Assembly (NCBI RefSeq): GCF_000430665.1 | Contig: NZ_AUML01000022.1 | Location: forward strand, 1-64,000 | Length of the DNA stretch: 64,000 nucleotides | Origin: Aquimarina muelleri DSM 19832 | GTDB taxonomy: Bacteria; Bacteroidota; Bacteroidia; Flavobacteriales; Flavobacteriaceae | Direction: 5' to 3' | Shown here: positions 51,387 to 59,922 of the stretch, in pieces | Position numbering within the stretch: the first letter of the stretch is position 1 | Layout: every line of letters starts with the position of its first letter | Program-made: the position numbers and the translations under genes | Notes under the pieces: generated by a model | Databases searched by the model: none | What the model saw: the letters and a program-made list of their open reading frames with translations, nothing else | What the model was told of the DNA's origin: nothing

Positions 51387-52649
51387 TTACGGATTGGTTG
51401 TAAATAGTGTTGGTTTAATAGTTACCATAATCCACCCCCAATTGTTGGTGTTACCGTCGGAGTTGTTTTTCAATATTTCCATCCCATCTGAAGCAAATAG
51501 ATGAGAATATCCAGCTTTGATATTTATGTCTTTTTGCAAATTGTAGGAATACACCAGATCTATCTCTGTCCCTAATTGTTTAGAGTTATCCCTTGGCATA
51601 TCTGCTGCTGCCATAAAATTATGAGCTGCTATATTTAGGGAAGATTTAGGATTAAACTTGATATTAGTTTTTATATAAAGATCTATAAGCCCTAAATTAC
51701 CAACATGATTTCCTACATAAAAATAATCCATTAACCCATTAAACTTGTGGTTAGTACCATAAAAAGGTGTAAAAGCATCATTGTTTCCATTAGCAGGTGC
51801 TCCATTATCATTACCACTTTGTAATTCTCCTCCCAGTGTTGCTTTCCATTGTTCAGATATTTTATAATTAGTTTCTAAGCTTAGTAAATATGCGCTCAAA
51901 TCATTGTTGTTAACATCACTCCCAAATTGATAAAAGAGGTTGGATATAAGGTCAAATTTTTCTTTTTTATATTTTAAATGTGCTCCTGTAGTTTGACTAT
52001 ATCGGGTTTCATCATTATCAGGATTAGTGGTATCTGTAAACTGTAATCCATTATTTAGAAAAAGAAAACTTCCTGAAAAATTTTTCCAGTCTTTGTGTAG
52101 CCATACATATTGAATACTTTTATACGTATTAGGTGTTGTTAAGGTAGTTCCTGTTAGGGCTTCCTCATTTTGGTTGAATGCAAAACCGAGATCAAATTTA
52201 AAACTTTCTTTCGTGTATTTTATAAGTGCCGCATCGTGGCTTCTGGCTTGTTGTGCCCAACCTACATTTCCAAAAATACGATGGTCGTCATACATAATTT
52301 CTTGACGCCCTAATTTTAATGATATATCAGGGTTGAAAAGTATTTCCCCCCAAGCTTGATGAACGCTAAAACCATTTTTATCTGTGGTATTAAGTTGTGG
52401 TACATCCCCCCATACTCTAACGTCTTGCATGCTTACATAAAAGTTTAACTTCTCCATTGTGTACCCAGCATTTAATCTTGTACGTTGGGATACAAATGCT
52501 GCTGGATCTGCGTCGTCTGGAAAAAGGGTTTTAAACCCATGTCGATACTCAAATCGAGGACGTACTTCTGCGTCAATTTTTAATTGAGCATGGATGTTCG
52601 TAAAAAATAATATAAAGAAAGTAAGAATGCTAATTTTAATAAGTTTCAT
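51387..52649 (-). CDS. alginate-export-like outer membrane porin
   Basis: A 420-residue beta-barrel with a signal peptide ending after TNIHA. Strands are recognisable in the alternating aromatic pattern, for example AEVRPRFEYRHGF, QAWGEILF and SLKLGRQEIMYDDHRIFG. The family (alginate_exp) is a set of outer membrane channels. As first gene of the nap operon, it probably lets nitrate or nitrite through the outer membrane (inference); this gene order is seen in marine Bacteroidetes to my knowledge. Confidence 0.85.
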   Translation of the reverse strand: MKLIKISILTFFILFFTNIHAQLKIDAEVRPRFEYRHGFKTLFPDDADPAAFVSQRTRLNAGYTMEKLNFYVSMQDVRVWGDVPQLNTTDKNGFSVHQAWGEILFNPDISLKLGRQEIMYDDHRIFGNVGWAQQARSHDAALIKYTKESFKFDLGFAFNQNEEALTGTTLTTPNTYKSIQYVWLHKDWKNFSGSFLFLNNGLQFTDTTNPDNDETRYSQTTGAHLKYKKEKFDLISNLFYQFGSDVNNNDLSAYLLSLETNYKISEQWKATLGGELQSGNDNGAPANGNNDAFTPFYGTNHKFNGLMDYFYVGNHVGNLGLIDLYIKTNIKFNPKSSLNIAAHNFMAAADMPRDNSKQLGTEIDLVYSYNLQKDINIKAGYSHLFASDGMEILKNNSDGNTNNWGWIMVTIKPTLFTTNP

Positions 52650-52823
52650 GTAAATATTTGATTATGGATAAACTATATATATATTATTGATATTTTTTTA
52701 TTCGATTTTAAATGAAGATATAAAATGTAACAGTTATCATTACTCTTCAATCCAGTTTAGAAAAAAGCATGTGCTTTTGTTAAAAGGAACGAAAAACCTA
52801 TTTTTAGTACTCTGATATACGTA

Positions 52824-52866
52824 TAAAATTATTTCTTAAAGAAGACATAAAACATGACATTTGTCA
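52824..52866 (-). promoter_or_regulatory. FNR-type site and -7 element of the nap operon
   Basis: Perfect palindrome TGACATTTGTCA core (52855-52866), centred 29.5 bp before the minus-strand element TAATTTTA starting at 52831. The leader to the porin start at 52649 is about 170 nt. A half-site-like GTAACAGTTATCA lies near 52728. Nothing else is seen in 52650-52999. Confidence 0.62.
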
Positions 52867-52999
52867 TAAAACATTTATAAGGATTCGATCTAAATAAGAA
52901 TGTTTTTTATCTTCTTTTTTATAACGAGGTTATATCATAATAATGATTATATATTATAGATAGAGATTCATTCAGATATGAATGATTTGATAAAGATTG

Positions 53000-53611
53000 T
53001 TAATTTACGCTATATCGAATATTAATATTCCAATTATAATCCGACGAAAGTTCGTAAGTTATAGTGCATTTAAGCCCTGTTAAGGGAATATATTCTATAA
53101 ACTCTATTTTATCTGGTCTAATTAGATATCCACCCCAATTACTGGGTTTTGGAATACTTTGGTTTTTAAATTTGGTTTCATAATGCTCTAATTGATCATC
53201 TAGTACTTTTCGCGAAGAGACTACTTCACTTTGATTAGATGCCCAGGCACTTAGTTTGCTGCCTTCTGGGCGAGACTCAAAATATCCTTCGGATAAATTT
53301 TTTGCAATCTTTTCTGCTTTTCCAGAGATTAAAACTTCGCGTTTGGCTACAGCCCAGTTAAATAAGATAGAAACCTTATTGTTTTGTGCAATTGCTTTTC
53401 CTTTTTCGCTATTATAATTTGTAAAAAAAATATAACCTTCCCAGGTAAAACGTTTTAATAGTACTATTCTGCTTTTAGGAAAACCATCCACGCCGATAGT
53501 AGAAAACAACATTGCATTGACTTCGATTTCAGGATATGTTTTATCTACTTCGTAAAACCATTGTTGAAAAAGTTGCATTGGGTTATGCTCTTGAGAAGAA
53601 TCTAGTATCAT
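53000..53611 (-). CDS. PdxH-like pyridoxamine phosphate oxidase
   Basis: A 203-residue FMN flavoprotein of the PNPOx family. FMN-binding blocks are clear (SRIVLLKRF, FFTNYNSEKGKAIAQNN, VSILFNWAVAKREVLISGKA and SKLSAWASNQS). However, the C-terminus after PSNWGGYLIRPDKIEF departs from PdxH: the RLHDR substrate-binding motif and the usual ending are absent. It may thus be a related oxidase with another substrate or a low-activity PdxH. It begins 2 nt after the CcoI gene and shares its promoter. Confidence 0.8.
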   Translation of the reverse strand: MILDSSQEHNPMQLFQQWFYEVDKTYPEIEVNAMLFSTIGVDGFPKSRIVLLKRFTWEGYIFFTNYNSEKGKAIAQNNKVSILFNWAVAKREVLISGKAEKIAKNLSEGYFESRPEGSKLSAWASNQSEVVSSRKVLDDQLEHYETKFKNQSIPKPSNWGGYLIRPDKIEFIEYIPLTGLKCTITYELSSDYNWNINIRYSVN

Positions 53612-53613
53612 TT

Positions 53614-56004
53614 TTATGTTATTTTTTTACCAGCCCAATTAGTGAGTATAGTAACGTATGCGGCAATAGTAATAGAGCTTAAGGGCATTAATATAGCGGC
53701 TATAACAGGAGAGAGTTGCCCAGTAACTGCAAAATATAATCCTATACAGTTATATAAAAAGGACACTACAAAACTTGATTTAATAATGGCTATTGCTTGC
53801 TTGGATACTTGTAGGTACTTAGGGATCATATTAAATTTTGTAGCATCCAAAATGGCATCACAAGCAGGAGAAAACACATTTACATTTTCTGAAATTGCGA
53901 TACCAACGTTGCTTTGTGCCAATGCTCCTGCATCATTTAATCCATCTCCAATCATCACTACTTTTTGATTGTTTTTTTGTAATGAAGAGATGTAGTTTAG
54001 CTTGTCATCTGGTTTTTGATTAAAAAGTAAAGATGTATTTTGTGGTAGTATTTGTTTTAAGTGTTTTTTTTCTCCTTCGTTATCTCCTGATAAAATGGCA
54101 AGTTTATGATCTTTGGATAATTGCTTAAATATTTTTTGAACACCTTTTCTATATTGATTATGAAAAACGTAGCGCCCTTTGTATTCTTGATTTGTACTAA
54201 TATAAACAGATGTATCTATGGTTTCATAATCTTTGTCGTTTCCTGCAAAACTTGCAGACCCTATTTTTATAGAAGTTTCTTGTAGTTTTCCTTCAATTCC
54301 TTTACCTACATATTCTTGATATTCATCTAATGTTAAAATATCATGCTCATCTAGTATGTTATACAGAGTTCTACTAAGAGGGTGATTGGATGCACGTAAC
54401 GTATTTTTAAGAAGAGATTCCTCCTCTGGTGTTAATTTCATTCCTTCGTAGCTCACATCATTGGTAATAGTAGTGGTAATAGTCCCCGTTTTATCAAAAA
54501 TCATAGTATCTGCCATAGCAAATTGTTCTATAACATCTGCATTTTTAAGATAGAATTTAGTTTTCCCAAATATGCGAAGAATGTTACCCAGAGCAAAAGG
54601 TCTTGCTAGAGCAAGTGCACAAGGACAGGCAATAATAAGTACCGCGGTAAATACTTGAGCGGCTTTTGAAGAATCTGTGAATAACCAAAATGTGGTTGCA
54701 AGTATTGCTATACATAGAATGGTGATAGTGAAATATTTACTAACATTATCTGTTAGATTGGTAAAAGAAGCAGATTTATCTTGATTAAACACATCGTTAC
54801 TCCATAATTGCGTAAGATAACTTTGTTCCACAGATTTTAATACTTCAATTTCGATAGCTCCATACAGTTGTTTGCCTCCTGCAAAAAGAGTATCTCCAGA
54901 TTGTTTGGTTACCGATTCACTCTCGCCAGTTACAAAACTATAATCGATTTGTGCATTACCATCGATAAGGATAGCATCTACAGGAATCAATTCATTGTTT
55001 CGTATTAATAACCGATCTCCTTTTTTGATGTCATATACTTGTATGTTTTCTTCTTTTCTTTTGTTTTTTTGTTTTGCAGTAGAAATTCTGGTAACTGCAA
55101 TAGGAAAATAAGATTTATAATCCCTTTCAAAAGATAAAAACGAATAGGTTTTTTGTTGAAAAAATTTTCCTAATAGAAGAAAGAATACTAATCCGGTAAG
55201 GCTGTCAAAAAAACCGGTTCCCCAATCGAAAATGATTTCGGCAGTACTTCTTACAAAAAGCACCAAAATCCCTAGTGCAATAGGAACATCAATATTTAAT
55301 ATTTTGGATCGTAATCCTTTAAAGGCAGAAATAAAATAGTCTAAAGAAGCATAAAATACCACTGGCAATGAAAAAGCAAACATTAACCATCTAAAAAGAG
55401 GTTTGTATTGCTCTAGCCAGTACTCGGATACTTCAAAATATTCTGGAAAGGATAAGAACATTACATTACCAAATGCAAATCCTGAAATACCGAGTTTATA
55501 AATCAAACTTCGGTTAATTTGTTTTTTACCAGCTGTATAATCATCCAGACTAATATATGGTTCGTAACCTATAGAATTTAGTAAGATCACTAACTCTTTA
55601 AGGGATATAAGATTACTATTAAAAGTAATACGTATATTTTTTTTAGGAAAATTAACTTGCGAAGCAGTAATTGCTGGTTGTAACTTATGTAGGTTTTCTA
55701 AAATCCAAATACAAGAACTACAATGTATATGCGGGATATATAATGTGATGATTTGTGTATTACCATCATCAAACTCTATTAATTTTTTAGTAATATCAGG
55801 AGTATCGAGATACTCGTATTTTCCTTTAATCTCTTCAGGAATAGCCCCAGGAGAGGATTGCAGATCATAATAACAGGATAAATCATTAGACGAAAAAATA
55901 TCATATACAGTTTTGCATCCATTACAGCAGAATATTTTTTGATCAAACTGGATTACTGTTTTATTACAATCATTCCCACAGTGATAACAAGTAGACTCTG
56001 ACAT
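53614..56004 (-). CDS. ccoI: copper-transporting P-type ATPase CcoI
   Basis: A 796-residue P1B-ATPase. The N-terminal zinc-ribbon-like cysteine region (CYHCGNDCNK, CCNGCKTVYD) and an HMA domain with HCSSCIWILE are typical of the cbb3-oxidase-linked CcoI/FixI group. The membrane metal site is ACPCALALARP; the phosphorylation site is DKTGTIT and the hinge GDGLNDAGAL. It exports or delivers copper for CcoN. It is divergent from usp at 56141, with one FNR-type site between them. Confidence 0.92.
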   Translation of the reverse strand: MSESTCYHCGNDCNKTVIQFDQKIFCCNGCKTVYDIFSSNDLSCYYDLQSSPGAIPEEIKGKYEYLDTPDITKKLIEFDDGNTQIITLYIPHIHCSSCIWILENLHKLQPAITASQVNFPKKNIRITFNSNLISLKELVILLNSIGYEPYISLDDYTAGKKQINRSLIYKLGISGFAFGNVMFLSFPEYFEVSEYWLEQYKPLFRWLMFAFSLPVVFYASLDYFISAFKGLRSKILNIDVPIALGILVLFVRSTAEIIFDWGTGFFDSLTGLVFFLLLGKFFQQKTYSFLSFERDYKSYFPIAVTRISTAKQKNKRKEENIQVYDIKKGDRLLIRNNELIPVDAILIDGNAQIDYSFVTGESESVTKQSGDTLFAGGKQLYGAIEIEVLKSVEQSYLTQLWSNDVFNQDKSASFTNLTDNVSKYFTITILCIAILATTFWLFTDSSKAAQVFTAVLIIACPCALALARPFALGNILRIFGKTKFYLKNADVIEQFAMADTMIFDKTGTITTTITNDVSYEGMKLTPEEESLLKNTLRASNHPLSRTLYNILDEHDILTLDEYQEYVGKGIEGKLQETSIKIGSASFAGNDKDYETIDTSVYISTNQEYKGRYVFHNQYRKGVQKIFKQLSKDHKLAILSGDNEGEKKHLKQILPQNTSLLFNQKPDDKLNYISSLQKNNQKVVMIGDGLNDAGALAQSNVGIAISENVNVFSPACDAILDATKFNMIPKYLQVSKQAIAIIKSSFVVSFLYNCIGLYFAVTGQLSPVIAAILMPLSSITIAAYVTILTNWAGKKIT

Positions 56005-56019
56005 ACAATTTATTTGCTA

Positions 56020-56095
56020 CAAATTTTAAAAAGCAGGACTGGATATTCTATGATAAATATCATACTTCGGCAACTGATATAAGTCATAGTTTTTG
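56020..56095. promoter_or_regulatory. shared FNR-type site between ccoI and usp
   Basis: TGATAAATATCA (56051-56062). On the minus strand TAAAATTTG starts at 56028 (28.5 bp from the centre), and on the plus strand TAGTTTTTG starts at 56087 (30.5 bp). One palindrome could thus serve both divergent promoters. Confidence 0.55.
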
Positions 56096-56140
56096 CTTTT
56101 ATGGTTCTTTATTTTTGAGTAGTATCCAAAAAAGAGAATA

Positions 56141-56989
56141 ATGAGAAAAATAGTGATTCCTACAGATTTTTCAGAGAATGCAATGAATGCCTTACGATAT
56201 GCCGCAGAGCTATTTAAATATGAACATGCAGATTTATTTATTGTACATGCGTATGCCGATGAGGTATATGATCATAATACTTTGGTTTCTAGGAGTATTT
56301 TTGAAGAGCTAAAAGAAACAACTCATAAAAACTCGGACCTTGCTCTAGAGAAAATACGTTCTACTATACAAAAGATATCCCCAAATCCTAGACATACCTA
56401 TACCATAGTATCCAGATTCGGAAGCTTGATTGACGAGGTTAATGATTTGGTAGATAAAGAAAATATAGATATTCTGGTAATGGGAACAAGAGGAAGTACG
56501 GATAATAGAAAACTTACTTTTGGCAGCAATACATTACAGGTTTTAAAGTATGTAAAATGCCCTTTGCTAGCTATCCCAAGTGATTGCACTTATAATCGCC
56601 CCGAAAGAGTTTTGTTTCCTACCAACTATTTATTACCTTTTAAACGAAGAGAATTAAAATTGCTGAGCACATTAACTAAAAGCTTTAGATCTGTTATTCA
56701 TTTTCTTTATGTTTCTAGTAGCAAAAACCTATCTATTAGACAAGAAGATAATAAAGACTTCTTAAAAAAATCATTACCTGATGTAGAGTTAAATTTTCAT
56801 ATAGAAGATGCTGAAGATCTTACCACTGCAATTAATGAGTTTATTGAAAAAAAATCGATAGGTTTTTTAGTCATGGTAAACTCCAGACATTCTTATTTAG
56901 AAAGTATTTTATACCAATCTACTATAGATAAAATAGGACTTCATATTAAGATTCCTTTTTTGGCTATGCAGAACTTACAACGATCTTAA
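56141..56989 (+). CDS. double-domain universal stress protein
   Basis: A 282-residue Usp. The first domain has MGTRGSTDNRKLTFGSNT, matching the ATP-binding G-2x-G-9x-G(S/T) pattern. The second domain lacks it (SYLESILYQSTIDK takes its place). It is the first of four consecutive usp paralogues and is driven by the shared ccoI/usp FNR site. Role likely in survival under oxygen limitation (family knowledge). Confidence 0.88.
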   Translation: MRKIVIPTDFSENAMNALRYAAELFKYEHADLFIVHAYADEVYDHNTLVSRSIFEELKETTHKNSDLALEKIRSTIQKISPNPRHTYTIVSRFGSLIDEVNDLVDKENIDILVMGTRGSTDNRKLTFGSNTLQVLKYVKCPLLAIPSDCTYNRPERVLFPTNYLLPFKRRELKLLSTLTKSFRSVIHFLYVSSSKNLSIRQEDNKDFLKKSLPDVELNFHIEDAEDLTTAINEFIEKKSIGFLVMVNSRHSYLESILYQSTIDKIGLHIKIPFLAMQNLQRS

Positions 56990-57031
56990 AAAAAAAAAAA
57001 GAGTTTTCGAATACTTAAAAATTAAAGTACA

Positions 57032-57889
57032 ATGAAACATATATTATTGCCTACCGATTTTTCTGATAATGCATTTAATGCAATACAATATGCAATGCAT
57101 TTTTTTAAAGAAGATATAGTTACTTTTTATTTGCTGAATACATTTACACCCGTCTCGTATCATACAGGATATCTTATCGAAAATCCAACGCCTTATGGTA
57201 TGGAGGATATAGCCATGATAAATTCGAATCGGGATATAGAACGAACAGAAGAAAAAGTAAAAGAAAAATTTAAAAACCCCAAACATAGTTTTGTACGATT
57301 ATCTGCATTTAACACCTTGATTGGAGAGATAAAAGAAGTAGTAGAAAAATATGATATAGATCTTATAATTATGGGAACTAAAGGGGCTACTGGAGCTAAA
57401 GAAGTTTTTATAGGAACGCACACTATGTATACTATTAAAAAGGTAAACTGCCCAGTTATTGCAGTTCCTGCTAATTTTGAATTTGAAAAACCCAAAGATG
57501 TTTTATTTCCTACAGATTATAATCTTAATCCGAAAAACAAGTACTTACCTTTAGTAAAGACGATATGTGACAAACATATAAGCAAACTACATATTTTAAA
57601 TGCATATTACGGAGTAGCTCTAGATGCCAACCAACAAAGAACAAAGAGTAATTTAGATATGTATTTTAAAGATAATGCTCATGTTTTTCATATAGCAGAA
57701 GGAATGGATGTATTAGAGGCAGTAGAAGATTTTCAAAAACAACATAAGATTAATTTATTGGTTATGATACATAACAAACATTCTTTTTTTGAAAACCTAT
57801 TATTTACACCAGTGATTAATAAGGTAGCTTATCATACCAATATTCCGTTTTTAGTGATTCCAGAAGATACTACTACAGTACACGAATAG
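57032..57889 (+). CDS. double-domain universal stress protein
   Basis: A 285-residue Usp paralogue with MGTKGATGAKEVFIGTHT in domain 1 and a degenerate second domain ending in FFENLLFTPVINKVAY. It begins with HILLPTDFSDNAFNAI. The 42-nt gap to the previous usp has no FNR-type site, only a poly-A tract, so it is probably co-transcribed with that gene. It is most like the 25847 gene in its first domain. Confidence 0.87.
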   Translation: MKHILLPTDFSDNAFNAIQYAMHFFKEDIVTFYLLNTFTPVSYHTGYLIENPTPYGMEDIAMINSNRDIERTEEKVKEKFKNPKHSFVRLSAFNTLIGEIKEVVEKYDIDLIIMGTKGATGAKEVFIGTHTMYTIKKVNCPVIAVPANFEFEKPKDVLFPTDYNLNPKNKYLPLVKTICDKHISKLHILNAYYGVALDANQQRTKSNLDMYFKDNAHVFHIAEGMDVLEAVEDFQKQHKINLLVMIHNKHSFFENLLFTPVINKVAYHTNIPFLVIPEDTTTVHE

Positions 57890-57894
57890 AAACA

Positions 57895-57937
57895 TGAGGA
57901 TTATCATAGTATCCTTGATATTTTGGGGATAGTTTTA
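57895..57937 (+). promoter_or_regulatory. FNR-type site and -7 element of third usp
   Basis: TGAGGATTATCA (57895-57906), one degenerate half, is centred 29.5 bp before TAGTTTTA (57930-57937). The expected transcript starts about 22 nt before ATG 57965, which supports that start codon. Confidence 0.55.
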
Positions 57938-57964
57938 TGGCTTAATGTATTAAAACCAAAAACA

Positions 57965-58813
57965 ATGAAAAGAATACTTGTTCCTACAGATTTTTCTACA
58001 AATGCCTATTGTGCACTTTTTTATGCAACACAATTGTTTCAAAATCAACCCTGTAAATTCTATATTTTGAATACTTTTAAGGTAGAAACCTCTGTTCTAA
58101 CCAGTAGGCTTAATACTAGTAAAGGAGATAAAATATATCGCGAATTAAGTGCCGATTCTCAAGAAAAACTTACCAAAACAATGCACTCTATAACCAGAGA
58201 CGCTAAAGACTCGCAACATTCTTTTGAAATCATATCAATTTCTAAAGAACTTATAGAAACTATTGATAAAACCATTAATAGTTTACAAATAGATCTTGTA
58301 GTAATGGGGACTAAAGGTGCTAGCGGAGTTAAAGAAATTTTTATGGGAAGCAATACCGTAAAGGTTATTCAAAAAATAAAAAACTGTTCCATTTTGGCAG
58401 TACCAGATCAGATGGGTTTTAAAACACTTAACGAAATTGCTTTTGCAACAGATTTTAAATGTTTTTATACTACAGAATCCTTAAAACCTCTTTTGGATAT
58501 AGTTACTGCATTTGCTTGTAATATAAGGATAATCCATATTCATGAAGAAGAAAAATTAAATGAAATACAAGAACATAACCTTAACAATCTTAAAGAAAAA
58601 TTGACCGACTTTAATTATTGTTTGCATTGGATTTCTGGATTTACTAAAAAAGAAAAACACATACAGGAATTTATAGAGCAAATGGATATAGATATGTTAT
58701 GTATGTCACAGTATAAACATGGTTTTATTGAGAGTATTACACACGAACCAGTAATCAAGAAAATAGGTTTTAGAGCTACTGTTCCATTTTTGGTTATTCC
58801 TGAGGTGAGCTGA
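57965..58813 (+). CDS. double-domain universal stress protein
   Basis: A 282-residue Usp paralogue: KRILVPTDFSTNAYCALF at the start and MGTKGASGVKEIFMGSNT in domain 1. The open frame extends upstream to 57923, but the 14 extra residues overlap the promoter and are unlike the paralogues, so ATG 57965 is used. Domain 2 ends in GFIESITHEPVIKKIGF. Its own FNR-type site lies 59-70 nt before the start codon. Confidence 0.86.
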   Translation: MKRILVPTDFSTNAYCALFYATQLFQNQPCKFYILNTFKVETSVLTSRLNTSKGDKIYRELSADSQEKLTKTMHSITRDAKDSQHSFEIISISKELIETIDKTINSLQIDLVVMGTKGASGVKEIFMGSNTVKVIQKIKNCSILAVPDQMGFKTLNEIAFATDFKCFYTTESLKPLLDIVTAFACNIRIIHIHEEEKLNEIQEHNLNNLKEKLTDFNYCLHWISGFTKKEKHIQEFIEQMDIDMLCMSQYKHGFIESITHEPVIKKIGFRATVPFLVIPEVS

Positions 58814-58853
58814 TAATTATCATAGTTTTAGGAGGGTTGTTCCTATATATTTA
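58811..58853 (+). promoter_or_regulatory. FNR-type site and -7 element of fourth usp
   Basis: TGATAATTATCA (58811-58822), a perfect palindrome that overlaps the stop codon of the previous gene, is centred 29.5 bp before TATATTTA (58846-58853). Confidence 0.62.
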
Positions 58854-58887
58854 TACTATTAATTGTAAAATTGTAAAGACTTAAGTG

Positions 58888-59739
58888 ATGAAAAAAAAGA
58901 TTTTATTACCCACAGATTTTTCTAGAAACGCGTGGAATGCTATAACATATGCAATAGAATTATACAAAAATGAAACCTGTGATTTTTATGTACTTAATGT
59001 ATTTAATGCAAGAGGCTACGCTATAGAAAGTATGATGGTTCCAGAGCCAGGAGAAAAGCTATATGAGGAAGCGAAAGAAAAATCAGAGATGGGGTTAGGT
59101 AAAATAATGGAAAGACTAACTTTTAGAGATGATAACCCAAATCATAAGTTTTTTATGGTATCTGAGTTTAATGGAATGCTAGAAGCAATAAAAGACATTG
59201 TTGAGAAACAAGACATCGAGATGATCATTATGGGAACTAAGGGGACTACCAATACCAATGATTTAATTTATGGTAGTAATACTGTCTTAATTATGGAAAA
59301 AGTAAGAAACTGTCCCGTAATGGCAATTCCAGAAGATGCAACTTATAACGAGCCTAAAGAAATCGTGTTTCCTACCGATTACAGAACTTATTTTAAACGT
59401 AGGGAACTTCAATATTTGATAGAAATAGCAAGAATGACTAATGCTGCTATACGAGTTCTTTATGTTGCCAAAGATGACACTTTAGATGAGGAACAAGAAA
59501 ACAATAAAAAACTATTAAAAGAATCTCTGGGGGACTTACAATATACTTTTCATACACTTCATAATGTAGATGTAAAAGGAGGAGTAAGTAGTTTTGTAGA
59601 AAGTAGAGAAAGTGACATGGTTACTTTTGTAAATAGAAAACATAGTTTTTTAGAAAGTATATTTTCAAAACCAATGGCAAAAAGTCTGGGGCAACGATCC
59701 AAAGTGCCCGTATTAGCATTACATGATTTAACGAACTAA
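58888..59739 (+). CDS. double-domain universal stress protein
   Basis: A 283-residue Usp paralogue with KKILLPTDFSRNAWNAI at the start and MGTKGTTNTNDLIYGSNT in domain 1. A GTG one codon upstream (58885) is an alternative start. Domain 2 ends in FLESIFSKPMAKSLGQ. Four such genes in a row, each differing by more than half of its residues as judged by eye, indicate old duplication rather than recent amplification. Confidence 0.87.
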   Translation: MKKKILLPTDFSRNAWNAITYAIELYKNETCDFYVLNVFNARGYAIESMMVPEPGEKLYEEAKEKSEMGLGKIMERLTFRDDNPNHKFFMVSEFNGMLEAIKDIVEKQDIEMIIMGTKGTTNTNDLIYGSNTVLIMEKVRNCPVMAIPEDATYNEPKEIVFPTDYRTYFKRRELQYLIEIARMTNAAIRVLYVAKDDTLDEEQENNKKLLKESLGDLQYTFHTLHNVDVKGGVSSFVESRESDMVTFVNRKHSFLESIFSKPMAKSLGQRSKVPVLALHDLTN

Positions 59740-59855
59740 GAGAACAGATATGCAGTAAGTAGTTCTATGCGCTGTTAGGATTGCTTATTGGATATGCTGT
59801 ATAAAATAGTTTTAAGGCTGTTTTCTGTTTTTCAGAAATTCCCCTTGTAAAAATT

Positions 59856-59907
59856 CATAATATATTTTCAGAAACATACCTATAGGAGCTTATTCTTAGG
59901 TTATGAA
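59856..59907 (+). repeat. multi-hairpin dispersed repeat, copy 5 (degenerate right half)
   Basis: CATAATATATTTTCAGAAAC, then ATACCTATAGGAGCTTATTC and TTAGGTTATGAAC match the right half of copies 1 and 4 with several substitutions. It lies just before the ATP-cone gene. Confidence 0.5.
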
Positions 59908-59922
59908 CTATAAACAGACTTC

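Noticed and set aside
52722..52740. GTAACAGTTATCA as a further operator
   Set aside because: Only half-sites match each class, and no -7 element lies at the standard distance.
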